This document shows, one piece after another, positions 1 to 7,416 of a stretch of DNA of 64,000 nucleotides. The translations under genes and the position numbers were made by a program. Source of the DNA: an uncultured Prevotella sp. Its GTDB lineage: Bacteria > Bacteroidota > Bacteroidia > Bacteroidales > Bacteroidaceae. The stretch covers positions 1 to 64,000 of the forward strand of contig ONYL01000005.1 of the NCBI GenBank assembly GCA_900322035.1. Reading direction: 5' to 3'. Numbering within the stretch: position 1 is the stretch's first letter; the number at the start of each line of letters is the position of its first letter. The notes beneath the pieces are model-generated. The model searched no databases. It was not told the origin of the DNA and worked only from the letters and a program-made list of their open reading frames with translations.

Positions 1-46
1 TACGCCGATGGTACTGCAATGCAATGCGGGAGAGTAGGTAGCCGCC
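1..46 (+). rRNA. rrf: 5S ribosomal RNA, 3' end (partial)
   Basis: The first bases match the 3' third of a Bacteroidales 5S rRNA: GCCGATGGTACTGC, then GCGGGAGAGTAGGT, which form the conserved 3' helices. The 5' part lies outside the window. A strong terminator follows at once, so this is the end of an rRNA operon. The exact 3' end is an estimate, because its pairing partner is not visible. Confidence 0.9.
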
Positions 47-60
47 TTCTTTTAAGGTAA

Positions 61-96
61 GGGTCTTTGTTGCAAATGCAGCAGAGACCCTTTTTT
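61..96 (+). terminator. Rho-independent terminator of the rRNA operon
   Basis: A 13-bp stem (GGGTCTTTGTTGC pairing with GCAGCAGAGACCC, two G-U pairs) has a 4-base loop and is followed by six T residues. Confidence 0.9.
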
Positions 97-313
97 CGTT
101 ATGTTTCTATTGTTTGTAAATTGAAGTAGGCTGAGATGCTTTGGCCACGTGCGGAGTTTCAACGCTTATGATTTTGAATCCTGCGTTATTTAAAGTATAG
201 ACATTTATTACAACTTCAAAGTTTATCTCCCTCAATAGTACAGTGATCGGGTATTTTCAACATTTCTTATTAAAATCTTTTGGATATTTTTTTGTAGTCT
301 CGATTAAAAAGTG

Positions 314-321
314 TACCTTTG
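314..321 (+). promoter_or_regulatory. Bacteroidetes -7 box for tRNA-Tyr
   Basis: TACCTTTG matches the Bacteroidetes -7 consensus TAnnTTTG. A TTTG about 20 bases upstream fits the -33 element. It lies 17 bases before the tRNA. The 97-313 stretch between the rRNA terminator and this site shows no gene. Confidence 0.75.
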
Positions 322-337
322 CACTGCTTCAAAAAAA

Positions 338-419
338 GGGTGGTTTCCAGAGTGGCCAAATGGGGCAGACTGTAAATCTGCTGCGTCTCGCTTCGGTGGT
401 TCGAATCCATCACCACCCA
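338..419 (+). tRNA. tRNA-Tyr (anticodon GTA)
   Basis: The 82-nt sequence folds as a class II tRNA. The acceptor stem is GGGTGGT with ACCACCC, the anticodon arm is GCAGACTGTAAATCTGC with anticodon GTA, there is a long variable arm, and the T-loop is GGTTCGAATCC. CCA is not fully encoded after the discriminator A. It has its own promoter and terminator. Confidence 0.97.
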
Positions 420-424
420 CGTGT

Positions 425-464
425 AAAGGGGGGACCGAAGATTGCTGTTGGTTCCCCCTTTTTT
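425..464 (+). terminator. Terminator after tRNA-Tyr
   Basis: AAGGGGGGACC pairs with GGTTCCCCCTT across a 12-base loop and is followed by a T run. The next coding start is only 26 bases further on. Confidence 0.85.
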
Positions 465-489
465 ATTTCTAATTTATATAATTTTCTAA

Positions 490-1509
490 ATGATTTTTGT
501 TAAGCGATCTTTTCTTACGTTTCATCTTGTGCTCTTTTTATGGTTCGTTCCATCCATGTTAATTGCACAGGAAACTTTTCAGTTGTTAACCCATGCCAGT
601 GAACTTCAAGAAGGTGATGAAATCGTTATTGCCAACGCAGAGGATAGTCTTGCAATGTCTGTTCAACAGAATACTAACAACCGCGATGCAACTTCTGTGG
701 ATATCCAGGACAATCAGTTGTTTCCATCTTCTTCAACACAGATTATCCAGTTGGAGGGAGAACCTGGTAAATGGCTCCTTCATGTAGGTGAAGGTTATCT
801 CTACGCTGCAAGTAGTTCAAGTAATTCACTTCGTACGGATGTGGGAAACGTTCCAAATGATAATGATCGCTGTACACTTGCAGTTGGTGAGGGAAATATA
901 GCTATCATTACGTTTACTGGAGTGAATTCACACAATAGTTTGCGGTTCAATCCCAATAACGGCAAACCTATTTTTTCTTGCTATTCTTCAAAATCATCCG
1001 TAAAAGATAATCAGCAAATCTATTGGCGACGTGGCAGTCGTAAGCCGGACGCAGGACTTATAACCACTCTGTCTGCATTCCAAGACTTGGAAGACGGTAC
1101 GACTTGTAAGTTATTTCTTCCTGATATGCCTCAAGTCCGTGTTGTCAATCTGAAGAACGACACAGTCATGCTATCTGATGATACTGGGCTTGTTAAATTT
1201 GTTGGTGTTATGACAAACCCTGTAATGAAAGTGGATGATCATGTAGCAGGTTACATCTCTGGTGAGAAGCAATCCGAAAATGGAATTTCACTTTTTGTTC
1301 CGACAACAAAAACCAATAGTAACTTGCTAATAATAGCAGCGCCCATAACCGAGTTGCCTACCGACATCCGAAAGATGATCAATGAGGAGCGTATCACTCC
1401 ATCTGATGATCGTATTTATACTTTAAGTGGCAAATTCGCTGGACAAGAGATAGATTCGCTTCCAAAGGGAATATATGTGCGTGCCGGAAAGAAATTGATT
1501 ATAAAATAG
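490..1509 (+). CDS. Secreted protein with T9SS C-terminal sorting tail
   Basis: This 339-residue protein has a signal peptide (about residues 1-26: hydrophobic core, then SMLIAQ). The central region (about 30-185: GDEIVIAN, GYLYAAS, LRFNPNNGKPIFSCYSS) resembles a beta-rich module common in large Bacteroidetes surface proteins, often alongside nuclease domains. The last ~35 residues (RIYTLSGKF...LPKGIYVRAGKKLIIK) are the short sorting tail recognised by the type IX secretion system, so the product is probably delivered to the cell surface or medium. No catalytic motif is seen. It lies 14 bases before the nuclease gene, so the two are probably co-transcribed. No clear promoter lies between the tRNA terminator and the start. 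Export is well supported; function is unknown. Confidence 0.85.
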   Translation: MIFVKRSFLTFHLVLFLWFVPSMLIAQETFQLLTHASELQEGDEIVIANAEDSLAMSVQQNTNNRDATSVDIQDNQLFPSSSTQIIQLEGEPGKWLLHVGEGYLYAASSSSNSLRTDVGNVPNDNDRCTLAVGEGNIAIITFTGVNSHNSLRFNPNNGKPIFSCYSSKSSVKDNQQIYWRRGSRKPDAGLITTLSAFQDLEDGTTCKLFLPDMPQVRVVNLKNDTVMLSDDTGLVKFVGVMTNPVMKVDDHVAGYISGEKQSENGISLFVPTTKTNSNLLIIAAPITELPTDIRKMINEERITPSDDRIYTLSGKFAGQEIDSLPKGIYVRAGKKLIIK

Positions 1510-1523
1510 ACTGACAGAAGACA

Positions 1524-2558
1524 ATGAAAAAATATTTTCTAACTCTTATATGTTCTTTTACCTCGCTTTTATCGTTTTCTCAAGGGAATGTCAAGGTTGA
1601 GTCGGTGCATCTTATTGATGGAAAAGTAATAAATTTTGAAAGAGCAAACGTTGACAGCAGTCGGGTCGTGTTCACTCCCGAAGGAGACTCTCTTGGTGTA
1701 AAAATATATTTAAAAGGGCAAGAGTCACGTGATTTTCTGTATTCACAGGTGAAGTTTGTCGTCTTCTACGGAAATGGATTAAATCTCAATCGGAATACTC
1801 CGGAAGACTTGGCAAAAAATCCTGAAGGCTGGAGATTGGAATTCCCACGATTCTATCAGGGGAGTGACGTCACTTTTGAGATCACTCATTCGACAGATGA
1901 CTATGGAATCACTTATTCTTTGGAGTGGGATGGCAACAAACGTGCGAACCGATGGACATGTTATGAATTTTCGGCAGCAACTCCCAATAATGGTGTAGGG
2001 AGGAATGAAGCTTGGGCAGTAGACGAGGAGATACCGAGTGAATATAGAACGAGCCGATCCGACTACTCAGGATATTCACGTGGGCATCTCTGTGCGTCGA
2101 ACGACCGTCAGAGCAGTGTGGAGCAGAACCGGCAGACCTTTTATTACAGCAATATGCAGCCGCAATATCAAAATCATAATGGTGTCCAATGGGCACGATT
2201 GGAACAGAAAGTACAGAATTGGGGAAATGACCGTAACTTCTGCGACACACTTTACGTAGTGAAAGCCGCAACCATAGATAAGGCTGACCAAATATTATCT
2301 TTCCATGATTCTACAACCATGACTGTACCGGTGCCCAAATACTTTTATATGTGTTTGCTCGCCGTGAAGGATCATCAGTATAAGGCTATTGGATTCTGGA
2401 CCGAGCATGTCAATGTGGCAGAAAACTACGCCTACAGTCATTATGCCAAGAGTATTAAGGAAATAGAACAACTCACAGGTATAGATTTCTTCTGCAATTT
2501 GCCCGATGATATTGAGCAGGATGTAGAAGCAAGCTTTAATATTGAAGAGTGGAAATAA
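1524..2558 (+). CDS. Secreted DNA/RNA non-specific endonuclease (NUC1 family)
   Basis: This 344-residue protein starts with a signal peptide (1-20, ending SLLSFSQ). An N-terminal domain of unknown type (about 22-110) is followed by a NUC1/NucA catalytic domain (about 115-335). The active-site motif reads SRGHLCAS at 185-192, the family's DRGH motif with Ser for Asp, and His188 is the predicted general base. The metal-binding helix follows (SNMQPQYQNHNGVQW, Asn219 as ligand). Such enzymes cut DNA and RNA without sequence preference using one Mg ion. The signal peptide places it in the periplasm or outside, which suggests nucleic-acid scavenging or biofilm-DNA degradation. Unlike both flanking proteins it has no T9SS tail. 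The catalytic family call is strong; the role is inferred. Confidence 0.92.
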   Translation: MKKYFLTLICSFTSLLSFSQGNVKVESVHLIDGKVINFERANVDSSRVVFTPEGDSLGVKIYLKGQESRDFLYSQVKFVVFYGNGLNLNRNTPEDLAKNPEGWRLEFPRFYQGSDVTFEITHSTDDYGITYSLEWDGNKRANRWTCYEFSAATPNNGVGRNEAWAVDEEIPSEYRTSRSDYSGYSRGHLCASNDRQSSVEQNRQTFYYSNMQPQYQNHNGVQWARLEQKVQNWGNDRNFCDTLYVVKAATIDKADQILSFHDSTTMTVPVPKYFYMCLLAVKDHQYKAIGFWTEHVNVAENYAYSHYAKSIKEIEQLTGIDFFCNLPDDIEQDVEASFNIEEWK

Positions 2559-2573
2559 AGCACATAGCTTGCT

Positions 2574-2631
2574 GAGACCGGTTTTACCTTTTGTCACCGT
2601 AATATGGAGTCATTAGGGCCGGTCTCTTCTT
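2574..2631 (+). terminator. Possible terminator after the nuclease gene
   Basis: GAGACCGG (2574-2581) pairs with CCGGTCTC (2619-2626) across a long loop and is followed by a short T-rich tail. The long loop makes this weaker than the other terminators in the window. Confidence 0.45.
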
Positions 2632-2860
2632 CATGAATTACATCACCTTTTGCGTGGGTTAAAATTCCATGTCGTCAGGTTGTAGACGGCTTGGGACCTG
2701 AAATGTTTTAATGATTTCATTATGTGGCCCGTTTCATATGAGTTGTGACTAACTTCTTACCAGTATCACAAATATGAAGTAGCTTAGGGAATTATACTCA
2801 CCGAACTTATAAATTAAGGAATAACAACGTTTCTAATTATCTTATCAAAAAAAATATTCG

Positions 2861-2868
2861 TATATTTG
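2861..2868 (+). promoter_or_regulatory. -7 box for the Ig/OB-module protein
   Basis: TATATTTG is a full match to TAnnTTTG. A start about 6 bases downstream gives a 5' leader of roughly 215 bases before the ATG at 3089. Confidence 0.7.
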
Positions 2869-2874
2869 CAGTGC

Positions 2875-3088
2875 AATTAAGCAGGGGTCGTTAGTAAGAA
2901 TTTGAAATCAATTCTTCACATGACTGTAGCTCGTTTATCATTCTATTTTTCTATTTTTGCATATAGAATCGGGATGGTAGATGGGCTGAATAGATGTTGA
3001 CTATAAACTTATGAAATAGAACAAATCATTCATAATGTGCGATGTTTCTCTTCAAGCAGGGACGCTGAGCACCTAAAATTTTAAATCT
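2875..3088 (+). other. Long untranslated leader upstream of secreted protein
   Basis: About 215 bases between the predicted transcription start and the start codon contain no open frame. AAGCAGGG occurs near both ends (about 2880 and 3054). No known riboswitch was recognised. It may be structured or regulatory, but this is inference from length and the two short repeats. Confidence 0.35.
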
Positions 3089-5251
3089 ATGATCAAACAA
3101 TTACGTTTTTTGTTGGTTTTGGCTTTGCTGTCCGTGATCGGTCAGGCAAGCGCACAAACCATTGTTACTTTCACGGCCGGAACTGACAACGGCAAAAATA
3201 CCGGTAATGGAAAGGCTGATCAGATCTCAAAGGATGGTGTCACCATCTATTGTTCGGATGCAGCTTTCAATGCTTACAACAAGGGTACCAAATCCTACGA
3301 GTACCGATTCTACAAGAATTCTACAACGACGATATCGTCGACAGTAGGCAATATTCAGAAAATCGTTTTTACTTGTACTGCAGAAGGCGAAGCCAAGCAA
3401 GGTCCTGGCTGTTTTGAGCAACCTTCCTCTGGTTCTTATTCGTATGAGGGGAAAATCGGAACATGGACAGGTAATTCATCTTCCGTTGAATTTTCTTCTC
3501 CTTCAAATCAGGTACGTGCTACTAAAATAGAGGTTACTTTGGTAGCTGGCTCTTCTACTAAGCAGTCTGCAGGCTTAGAGTTTTCTGCAACTTCAGCCAC
3601 GGCTGTTCTTGGCCAACCATTTACGGCTCCCACACTGTCCAATCCTAATCAGCTGCCTGTCACATACACCTCCAGCGACGAGAATGTAGCTACAGTTGCA
3701 GGGGACGGTACGGTAACTATCAAGGCAGCTGGCACAACAACGATCACCGCTTCTTCTGAAGAAACAGATGAATTCTATGCCGGTTCAGCCAGCTATTCGT
3801 TGAACGTTGCCTCGGCCGTAGACAATATTGCAGCCTTCAAGGGCATCGGAACAGGAAACTCTGCCATTTTGAACCTCACCAATGCCCAGGTGCTCTACGT
3901 GTATAATAACGATATGTATGTGCGTGACGCGTCTGGTGCTATTGACTTCTATAAATCAAATCTCGAGTATACGCCGAACCAAATCCTCAACGGAACACTT
4001 TCGGCAAAATATGCTGAATTTAACGGTCTTCCAGAGGTGACTGACGTGGCTGACGTTAACGTAACCGCCTCTGAGGGTACTGCTGCTGCTGATCCTCTTG
4101 CGTTGACAACTGATCAGTTAACAGCTGAGCACTACTGCGATCTTGTCAAGATTGAAGGTACTTATGACGCAAGCGCATCAACACTTGACGGAGTTGCCCT
4201 TTATGACAAATTTAAGACGGGAGAACTCGATAATCTTGCAGATGGTGGGCGTGGATCTGTGACGGGTATTTTAGTACCCTTCCACGATGCTCCCGAAATT
4301 TATGTTATCTCTGCCGAGGAACTGGCTTCTACAAAGAAGAATGCAGATTTGGCCTTCTCGCAGGATTCAGTCAGCGTGATGCTTGGTGAGGAATTTACGG
4401 CTCCCACACTTAGCAACCCCAACAATTTGCCTGTAACCTATTCTTCAAGCGATGAGAATGTTGCAACTGTTGACGCTCAGGGTAACGTTACTGTTGTCGG
4501 TGCTGGCACTACGAAGATTACGGCCTCTTCGGAGGAAACCGATACTTATTATGCCGGTTCTGCAAGCTATACCCTGGTTGTGGAGAAACTCTATACCTCC
4601 ATTGCAGACTTCAAGACCATTGGTAAAAAGAATACAGCCAAGTTGAAGCTTAATGATGCTCAAGTGGTCTACGTGAACAATTATACAACAAATAGTGGCA
4701 AGCAGAACAGCGAAATTTATGTTCGTGATGCTTCTGGTGCCATTGAGTTCTTCAACACAGGCGTTGAATTTACTGTTGGGCAGATTCTGAATGGAACTTT
4801 GACAGCAACCTACGACGAGTTTAACTCTTTACCCGAGATCACTAAGGTTGCAAACGTAGAAATCACAACAACCGATGGAACCGTAGAACCGAGACAAGTT
4901 GCTTCTCCGGCCGACCTTTCTGCTGCTGACTTTTGTGATCTTGTAGAGGTTTCTGGTGTGTACTCAGCAGAGGCAAAGACCCTTGGAGGTGTGCCTGTAT
5001 ACGACAAATTTAAGAACGGTAGCCTTGACAATCTCGAAGATGGTGTCAACTATACTGTTACGGCTGTCGTGGTGAGCTTCAAGAATGCGCCTGAGCTCGC
5101 ATTGGTTTCATCCGTCGCTACAGGAATCAATAATGTTGAGTCAAAAGAGGCAGGCAACGGCAGCGCATTCTATAATCTCGCCGGCCAGCGAGTTGATGCC
5201 AACTATAAGGGCATTGTTATCTGTAATGGTAAGAAGATGCTGAAGAAGTAA
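3089..5251 (+). CDS. T9SS-secreted multidomain protein with duplicated Ig-like/OB-like modules
   Basis: This 720-residue exported protein has a signal peptide (1-23, ending GQASAQ). A beta-rich N-terminal domain (about 24-152) comes first. A module of about 250 residues then occurs twice: a bacterial Ig-like (Big_2 type) domain containing LPVTYxSSDENVATV, then an OB-like domain (DUF5689/DUF6359-like) containing YVRDASGAI and QILNGTLxAxY. The copies span about 160-413 and 414-680. The last 30 residues (FYNLAGQRVD...GIVICNGKKMLKK) are a T9SS sorting tail. These domains usually accompany secreted nucleases or phosphoesterases in Bacteroidetes, but no catalytic domain is present here. It has its own promoter and terminator. 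It is probably a surface binding protein with unknown ligand. Confidence 0.85.
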   Translation: MIKQLRFLLVLALLSVIGQASAQTIVTFTAGTDNGKNTGNGKADQISKDGVTIYCSDAAFNAYNKGTKSYEYRFYKNSTTTISSTVGNIQKIVFTCTAEGEAKQGPGCFEQPSSGSYSYEGKIGTWTGNSSSVEFSSPSNQVRATKIEVTLVAGSSTKQSAGLEFSATSATAVLGQPFTAPTLSNPNQLPVTYTSSDENVATVAGDGTVTIKAAGTTTITASSEETDEFYAGSASYSLNVASAVDNIAAFKGIGTGNSAILNLTNAQVLYVYNNDMYVRDASGAIDFYKSNLEYTPNQILNGTLSAKYAEFNGLPEVTDVADVNVTASEGTAAADPLALTTDQLTAEHYCDLVKIEGTYDASASTLDGVALYDKFKTGELDNLADGGRGSVTGILVPFHDAPEIYVISAEELASTKKNADLAFSQDSVSVMLGEEFTAPTLSNPNNLPVTYSSSDENVATVDAQGNVTVVGAGTTKITASSEETDTYYAGSASYTLVVEKLYTSIADFKTIGKKNTAKLKLNDAQVVYVNNYTTNSGKQNSEIYVRDASGAIEFFNTGVEFTVGQILNGTLTATYDEFNSLPEITKVANVEITTTDGTVEPRQVASPADLSAADFCDLVEVSGVYSAEAKTLGGVPVYDKFKNGSLDNLEDGVNYTVTAVVVSFKNAPELALVSSVATGINNVESKEAGNGSAFYNLAGQRVDANYKGIVICNGKKMLKK

Positions 5252-5274
5252 TCGGATACCATTCTATGCATACG

Positions 5275-5314
5275 AATAAGGCAAGTACACCCACTGTGCT
5301 TGCCTTATTTTTTT
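5275..5314 (+). terminator. Rho-independent terminator
   Basis: AATAAGGCAAG pairs with CTTGCCTTATT and is followed by a T run. It ends the transcript of the Ig/OB-module gene. Confidence 0.9.
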
Positions 5315-5347
5315 CCTTATATGCCGCGAACTATGAGCTGATGAATT

Positions 5348-5472
5348 CCGGCTTATGGCAGCCTGCGACCTGCCATAAGGAAGCCGGTGAGCTTGCATAA
5401 GGGAGCCGGTGAGCTTGCATAAGGGGGCCGGTGGGCTTGCATAAGGGGGCCGGCGGGCTTGTATATGCCGGA
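5348..5472. repeat. 22-bp intergenic tandem array (A) with adjoining inverted repeat
   Basis: Four contiguous 22-bp units start at 5375, 5397, 5419 and 5441 (ATAAGGGRGCCGGYGRGCTTG), followed by a partial fifth. The left edge forms an imperfect hairpin: CCGGCTTATGGCAG (5348-5361) pairs with 5370-5387, with a 4-base bulge. The array lies between a terminator and the nrnA promoter and has no reading frame of its own. Read on the minus strand it matches array B at 37114-37289 at 17 of 22 positions. Confidence 0.85.
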
Positions 5473-5608
5473 CGATGTGAATGTTCAGAAATCTGAGAAC
5501 GAATATCTGATAACGGATTCAAAAAGTGCCATGCAAATTTGCATAGGCCTTTTTCCTTAAATCTGTTAAATTAACACCGTAATTACACAGCATATCAGAA
5601 ATTTCTGC

Positions 5609-5616
5609 TACCTTTG
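5609..5616 (+). promoter_or_regulatory. -7 box for nrnA, close to the start codon
   Basis: TACCTTTG matches TAnnTTTG. The ATG of nrnA at 5623 is only 7 bases after the box, so the transcript would be leaderless or nearly so. The upstream in-frame TTG (5614) lies inside the box and cannot be the start if this promoter is used. Confidence 0.7.
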
Positions 5617-5622
5617 CAAATT

Positions 5623-6663
5623 ATGAATATAGACATCTTATCAGCAGAGCAGTTGGAGCAGCTCCAGGATCTCCTCGCCCAGGCTCAAAATATTCTCGTG
5701 TGTTGTCATAAGTCTCCCGATGGCGATGCGTTAGGTTCGTCGCTGGCGTGGTCGGCTTATCTTCGTGGCTTGGGCAAGCAAGTAACTGTTGCCGTACCCG
5801 ACGCATTTCCCGATTTCCTTAGATGGCAGCCGGATGTTGAAAAGATCATCCGGTATGACCGGCATCCGGAAGAGATAGACAAAGCTTTGAAGGAGGCCAA
5901 CTTGATCTGTTGTCTTGATTTCAATGCTCCGGAACGTCTCGACAGTATGCAGGAAGCCTTCGAGAAGTCGACTGCAAAGCGGATCCTTTTTGATCATCAC
6001 CTCGAACCACAGCTTGACGCCGTGGTCAGTGTTTCTCGTCCCGAGCTTTCGAGCACATCCGAAATCGTTTTCCGTGTGCTGTGGCAGATGGGTGAGTTTG
6101 AAAAGATGGATAAGAAGATAGCTTCTACGATCTATAGCGGGATGATGTGTGATACGGGTGGTTTCACTTATAATAGTTCACGTCCGGAAATATTTTTCAT
6201 CATCTGCCAGCTGCTCACCAAGGGTATAGACAAGGACAAAATCTATCGTAAGGTATTCAACAATTATAGTCAATGGGCCATTAGGCTTCGGGGCTATCTG
6301 ATGTCACAGAAGCTAAACTACTTAGAGGACTATCACGCGAGCTACTATACGCTTACGCGTGACGATATGCGCAATTTTCATTATGTACGTGGTGACCAGG
6401 AGGGACTTGTCAATGAGCCGCTTCGTATAAAAGGAGCCAAGCTCAGTATTTCGCTGCGTGAGGACGATCGCCACGACAATACGGTGTGGGTTAGTCTCCG
6501 TTCGGTGGATGATTTCCCGTGCAATGAGATGGCGGCCCGTTTTTTCAATGGCGGCGGCCATTTGAACGCCAGTGGCGGTCATTTGAACTGCTCAATGGAA
6601 GAGGCCGAGAACATCACCCGCCAGGCGATCATTGCCTATGGTGACTTATTAAAGAAAAAATAA
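5623..6663 (+). CDS. nrnA: DHH/DHHA1 bifunctional oligoribonuclease / PAP phosphatase
   Basis: This 346-residue cytoplasmic enzyme degrades very short RNAs (nanoRNA) and dephosphorylates 3'-phosphoadenosine 5'-phosphate in characterised NrnA relatives. The DHH metal motifs are visible: HKSPDGDALGSS (Asp33, Asp35), CLDFNAP (Asp99) and FDHH (124-126), then MMCDTGGF. The DHHA1 domain carries GGGHLNASGGH near residue 310. ATG 5623 was chosen over TTG 5614 because the latter overlaps the promoter box. It lies upstream of a lipoprotein gene with its own promoter, so it is probably monocistronic. The family is certain; the exact substrate split is inferred. Confidence 0.93.
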   Translation: MNIDILSAEQLEQLQDLLAQAQNILVCCHKSPDGDALGSSLAWSAYLRGLGKQVTVAVPDAFPDFLRWQPDVEKIIRYDRHPEEIDKALKEANLICCLDFNAPERLDSMQEAFEKSTAKRILFDHHLEPQLDAVVSVSRPELSSTSEIVFRVLWQMGEFEKMDKKIASTIYSGMMCDTGGFTYNSSRPEIFFIICQLLTKGIDKDKIYRKVFNNYSQWAIRLRGYLMSQKLNYLEDYHASYYTLTRDDMRNFHYVRGDQEGLVNEPLRIKGAKLSISLREDDRHDNTVWVSLRSVDDFPCNEMAARFFNGGGHLNASGGHLNCSMEEAENITRQAIIAYGDLLKKK

Positions 6664-6706
6664 TCTAAAAATGGGATACCGTTGGTGTATACTCGGCGTT
6701 TTTTAG

Positions 6707-6714
6707 TAAATTTG
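6707..6714 (+). promoter_or_regulatory. -7 box for the DUF4827 lipoprotein gene
   Basis: TAAATTTG matches TAnnTTTG and sits 20 bases before the ATG at 6734. Confidence 0.75.
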
Positions 6715-6733
6715 TAGCAAAAAACAAGTAGAT

Positions 6734-7372
6734 ATGAAGAAGTTAGTATACGTTGTACTTTTTCTTGCCGGTGTCTTAGCCTTCCAGTCGTGCAACCACG
6801 ATGAAACCTATGCAGACAAGAAAAAGAAACAACGCTCAGCCATCAACCAGTATATTGCCGATTCTGCAGTCAAGGTGATTTCGGAGGAACAGTTCTATGC
6901 CCAAGATTCAACAACTGATGTGAGCAAGAATGAGTTTGTACTTTTTGAATCCTCGGGAGTCTACATGCAGATCGTGCGCAAGGGATGTGGTAAAAAGATA
7001 AAAAGTGGCGAGACCGCTACCGTGCTGGTGAGGTTTACCGAGCGTGATCTGCTCACCGACACCATCACGCTTTCCAACCAAAATATTTATTACGGTCAGT
7101 ATCCCGACAAGATGCGTGTCTCGTGTACTTCTGGAACTTATTCCGGATCTTTTGTCAGTGGTTCCAGCCTCATGGCAACCGCCTACGGTTCTACAGCTGT
7201 TCCGACTGGTTGGCTTGTGCCCTTCGCTTTCGTCAATATTGGACGGCCCCAGACCGAGAACGACGAGATCGCAAAAGTTCGTTTGATTGTTCCGGCTGAG
7301 AAAGGACAGCAGTCTGCATCACAGACGACGACTCCATATCTATACGATCTTACGTTTGAGAGGGGCCGATAA
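6734..7372 (+). CDS. DUF4827-type lipoprotein
   Basis: This 212-residue protein begins with a lipoprotein signal peptide whose lipobox ends at the Cys of LAFQSCNHDE (about residue 20), so it should be membrane-anchored. The rest resembles the DUF4827 family of Bacteroidales. Its later half (IKSGETATVLVRFTER and FVNIGRPQTENDEIAKVRLIVP) has the look of an FKBP-like fold, although peptidyl-prolyl isomerase activity cannot be claimed. It sits 44 bases before glmM and is probably co-transcribed with it, so a role near envelope synthesis is possible. The biochemical role is unknown. Confidence 0.8.
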   Translation: MKKLVYVVLFLAGVLAFQSCNHDETYADKKKKQRSAINQYIADSAVKVISEEQFYAQDSTTDVSKNEFVLFESSGVYMQIVRKGCGKKIKSGETATVLVRFTERDLLTDTITLSNQNIYYGQYPDKMRVSCTSGTYSGSFVSGSSLMATAYGSTAVPTGWLVPFAFVNIGRPQTENDEIAKVRLIVPAEKGQQSASQTTTPYLYDLTFERGR

Positions 7373-7416
7373 GATCATTAAATAGAAAAATAAGTCAATC
7401 AAGTTATTATATTCTT

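Noticed and set aside
1909..2271. Minus-strand frames inside the nuclease gene.
   Set aside because: They are shadows of a gene with clear catalytic motifs on the plus strand.
2875..3088. Known riboswitch in the leader of the gene at 3089.
   Set aside because: No conserved core of common classes (cobalamin, SAM, TPP, FMN, preQ1) was recognised by eye; left as an unexplained leader.
5375..5472. Possible CRISPR array at 5375 and 37114.
   Set aside because: Units are contiguous with no unique spacers, and no cas genes are in the window.
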